Below, piece by piece: positions 61,587 to 64,000 of a DNA stretch of 64,000 nt. Source of the stretch: Algoriphagus iocasae (GTDB lineage Bacteria; Bacteroidota; Bacteroidia; Cytophagales; Cyclobacteriaceae); assembly GCF_014206875.1 (NCBI RefSeq), contig NZ_JACIJO010000001.1, positions 1,204,680 through 1,268,679 on the forward strand. The letters are read 5' to 3'. The notes beneath the pieces are model-generated. The model ran no database searches and was not told the origin of the DNA. It saw only the letters and a program-made list of their open reading frames with translations. Numbering within the stretch: position 1 is the first letter of the stretch; each line of letters opens with the position of its first letter. The position numbers and the translations under genes are program-made.

Positions 61587-64000
61587 TCAAAAATCCAGCT
61601 CTTCCAACTCTGATTCGAGTACCCAAGCTTTCATTTCTTCTAAAGCATCATCGGCATAGTTATCCAGATTTATTCTTTTGGCGGCTTGAATCTTACGTAT
61701 CCAAAGAAGCGGATCATGATTAAACTGGGACATTTCGTTGAGTAATTCATACTGCTCCAGCGGGTCTTCGACTCTTTCTGCAGCAGCCAAAACCAATGGA
61801 GTTAAGTATGGATTTGCCGTTAAATCCTCACTTACATTGAGCCATTTTCTAAATGCCTCCAAAGACTGTGGATTTTGCCAATTTGGATCCGATAAAAAAG
61901 CAGATAGGTTCGGGTCCGAATCCATTTTTCCATTTAAGTAACTACCTATTTCCTCTATTAAATCTTTTTGTAAACCATGAGATTTATGCGCCAAAAGCCT
62001 AATTGCTAAATCAGTTTTTAATTCAGAATCAGGGAATTCTTTCCAAGTCTCATAAAGTTTTGATGGGAATGATTCTAAAAACCGAGTAATGACTTTCAAG
62101 TAATTCTGAGTTACGCTGGTGCTATCTCTGAGATACGATGGAAGAATGACATCATATTTTTGTCTGATTTCCTCCGCATTTCCATTAAAACCTGATAAAA
62201 CCAACAAGGATAAATGATGTGGTTGAAATGCTTTGAATCCTTTTTCTTCTGCAACGATCAACTCTCTGGCGGCTTTTCTGAAGTCCAGATTTTGAGCGAG
62301 AACCTGAGCGGATAAACTCAAGTAATACCCGGCAGATCCAGGGTTTCTAAATGCCAATCCATTCAGATTTTTTATAGCCTCAGACACCCGACCTGCTCCT
62401 AAACTTCTGATAGTGCCGGTTTCCTGCATATCCATCAGATATTCAGTCATGAAAGGTTCTTTGGAAAGGCTATCTAAAAACTCCAAGTCTTCTCGTGGAT
62501 CTGATCTGTCTCTATCAGAGAACAAATTTCTCCAACCAGCCTGAATTAACATTGGACTAGATTCCGATTTCAATTTAGACTGAATGTCTGAGCGCAGTTT
62601 TTCAACCGAGAAATTCGCATAAGCATTATTGCTTGCCACTAGGTTAATCTGACCAATAAGATCTGATGGACTATCGGGGTTCTCTTCTTTCTGGCCTAAT
62701 TTTGTTCTAATCGCATGAAGGTTAGAGATCAAGATTTCATTGTCTTGATTGTTTTCGAGTATAGCAATAGCATCCTCAGGTTGGTTTACTTTGATGTAAA
62801 ACAGCGCCAGATTATTTACTAAATGAGGCTCATTTGGGAAAAAACTTAATCCATTTTCCAGATAATAGATCGATTCAAAGATTTTATTCTCTCTATGAAG
62901 TCGATTGCTTAACAAAATGATATTGTCTACCTGAGGATATTCTGCAAAGCTTTCTTCTAAATGTTGCTTGGCCAATGAAGGCTGATTCAGTTGGAATAAA
63001 AGTTGGGCTGTCAGGTTCTTTGCTTTTTGATTCTTCCTGTATTTTGCCCAAGAATTTTCGTAAAGGATGCTGGCTTCAAGTTTTTGATCAGTTTGATAAT
63101 AATAATCTCCCAAAATATTATTAGTCATGGCATTCAGCTGGACGGAAATGATGCCTTCTGCATAAATGGTCAATACCAAAATGGCCATCAAACCACCGAT
63201 TCGAAGGTGGTAATAAGGAAGAGAATAAGGTTTGTAAAGGATTTCATCAATGGCTTTTCCAGAATCCATGATAGATAGGAAATTGCTGAAAAGGTAGATG
63301 ATGAAAAACATCGAAAATCCGATTTGACTGTAAAGAAAGACATGTTTCAGTAATTCTTCACCAGGCTGATTTCCCGAGATTATTAACTTTGAGCATAACC
63401 AAAGAACCATCCCAAAACCCAGCAATTGAAGCATTTTAAGGATGCTTGATCCTGCTGCTAGATTTGGAACTTGTTTGATTTTACTATCCAGAGAAAACCA
63501 ACCTAAAATACCTACCGGGAAAATCAACAACAGTGGAGAAAATCCGAAAAATGCATTCGGAAGATCGCCACTTGTTTCCATAAAAAGGAGAAACAAGCTG
63601 GCAAGATATCCTAAGGAAATGAGGGCAATTTGCCATGATATTTTCATTCCCACGTTTCTATTGATTCTGCTCAATAAAATATAGGAGCCAGAAACGAAGC
63701 TATGACCATTCCAAAAAATCCAAGCAATGCTCAATCCAAAGCCCAAAACAGTGGAGTATTCAGAGATATACAATAATGGGTTTTCAATTGGGCTAAGGGA
63801 AGTTAAAACGAATATTGCCCCAGCAAAACTAAGTGCGGTAACCAGCCATTTTAGAAGAAAGGAAAGGTTTTGTCCCCAAATATGGAATCCGATTACTGGC
63901 AGCAATGAACCTGCTAAAACAATGATAAGTGGAATATTAGCTCCGGCACCGCCAATATTGAGGCCATTGAAATTACAGAGGGTGAGTAATACTATCCAGC
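61587..64000 (-). CDS. Large membrane protein with TPR repeats, 5' end outside the window
   Basis: The frame stays open to the window edge, so the protein is cut at its N-terminus; at least 804 residues are present. The first half has eight or more transmembrane helices, and a periplasmic helical region with TPR-like repeats follows (SLAKQHLEESFAEYPQVDN, NPGSAGYYLSLSAQVLAQ). The last part is rich in acidic helices. No motif of known function. The nearest TTG in frame (63905) is not a likely start. Confidence 0.7.
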   Translation of the reverse strand, partial: WIVLLTLCNFNGLNIGGAGANIPLIIVLAGSLLPVIGFHIWGQNLSFLLKWLVTALSFAGAIFVLTSLSPIENPLLYISEYSTVLGFGLSIAWIFWNGHSFVSGSYILLSRINRNVGMKISWQIALISLGYLASLFLLFMETSGDLPNAFFGFSPLLLIFPVGILGWFSLDSKIKQVPNLAAGSSILKMLQLLGFGMVLWLCSKLIISGNQPGEELLKHVFLYSQIGFSMFFIIYLFSNFLSIMDSGKAIDEILYKPYSLPYYHLRIGGLMAILVLTIYAEGIISVQLNAMTNNILGDYYYQTDQKLEASILYENSWAKYRKNQKAKNLTAQLLFQLNQPSLAKQHLEESFAEYPQVDNIILLSNRLHRENKIFESIYYLENGLSFFPNEPHLVNNLALFYIKVNQPEDAIAILENNQDNEILISNLHAIRTKLGQKEENPDSPSDLIGQINLVASNNAYANFSVEKLRSDIQSKLKSESSPMLIQAGWRNLFSDRDRSDPREDLEFLDSLSKEPFMTEYLMDMQETGTIRSLGAGRVSEAIKNLNGLAFRNPGSAGYYLSLSAQVLAQNLDFRKAARELIVAEEKGFKAFQPHHLSLLVLSGFNGNAEEIRQKYDVILPSYLRDSTSVTQNYLKVITRFLESFPSKLYETWKEFPDSELKTDLAIRLLAHKSHGLQKDLIEEIGSYLNGKMDSDPNLSAFLSDPNWQNPQSLEAFRKWLNVSEDLTANPYLTPLVLAAAERVEDPLEQYELLNEMSQFNHDPLLWIRKIQAAKRINLDNYADDALEEMKAWVLESELEELDF

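Noticed and set aside
1..64000. CRISPR array, prophage, insertion sequence or integrated element
   Set aside because: No regular repeats, transposase, integrase or phage genes; the single tRNA shows no flanking direct repeat with an integrase.

Overview
The window looks like a chromosomal segment of a Bacteroidota bacterium, most likely Cytophagales/Cyclobacteriaceae (Algoriphagus-like). This rests on type IX secretion (T9SS) C-terminal sorting domains on secreted proteins, a SusE-like starch-binding lipoprotein, Bacteroidota -7 promoter elements (TAnnTTTG), AT-rich coding sequence, few Shine-Dalgarno sites, and housekeeping genes typical of that phylum. No insertion sequence, prophage, CRISPR array or plasmid function was seen; it reads as stable chromosome. 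The genus is an inference.

Layout. 1-4.9 kb: a CAU-anticodon tRNA (probably Ile2), a HAD phosphatase with an M50 site-2 protease, then a reverse-strand run of rhodanese, T9SS-exported protein and PASTA protein. 5-14.4 kb: a secreted M43 metalloprotease, an Fe-S pair (NifU-like plus Mrp), primase DnaG, RibBA, a small exported protein and SurE. 14.5-17.3 kb: a TPR sensor histidine kinase whose 3' end overlaps a convergent periplasmic-binding-like gene. 17.4-30.7 kb: a maltodextrin/starch locus (SLC45-type MFS permease, GH31 alpha-glucosidase, LacI regulator, SusE-like lipoprotein, two GH13 enzymes) interleaved with glycolytic genes (fba, pfkA) and mgsA. Two near-identical LacI-type palindromes sit in front of the two divergent sugar operons. 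No susC/susD pair is present here.

30.8-38 kb: S9 oligopeptidase, MscL, a three-gene sigma / membrane anti-sigma / Spy-like periplasmic module, a tandem universal stress protein, a candidate structured RNA of about 210 nt, and a polysaccharide flippase. 38-43.7 kb: feoA-feoB plus a 38-residue FeoB-associated protein, downstream of a Cys-rich lipoprotein and a TonB-dependent receptor. 43.8-48.4 kb: a sulfide-oxidation-type module (SQR-like flavoprotein, Crp/Fnr regulator, universal stress protein, TauE/SafE permease, rhodanese). Three of its promoters carry the same 5-4-5 palindrome at exactly the same distance (29.5 bp, centre to -7 element), and a second candidate structured RNA lies between two of them. 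48.5-64 kb: a duplicated DUF4394 lipoprotein, membrane and TPR proteins, an Lrp regulator, Nudix hydrolase, MATE exporter, M24 peptidase, MFS transporter, prfB with its programmed +1 frameshift, ilvE, a PduO-type adenosyltransferase, an ABC ATPase and a TPR membrane protein that runs off the window.

The least explained parts are the two intergenic RNA candidates (about 36254-36467 and 45250-45481) and the small Crp/Fnr-box regulon around the sulfur genes.
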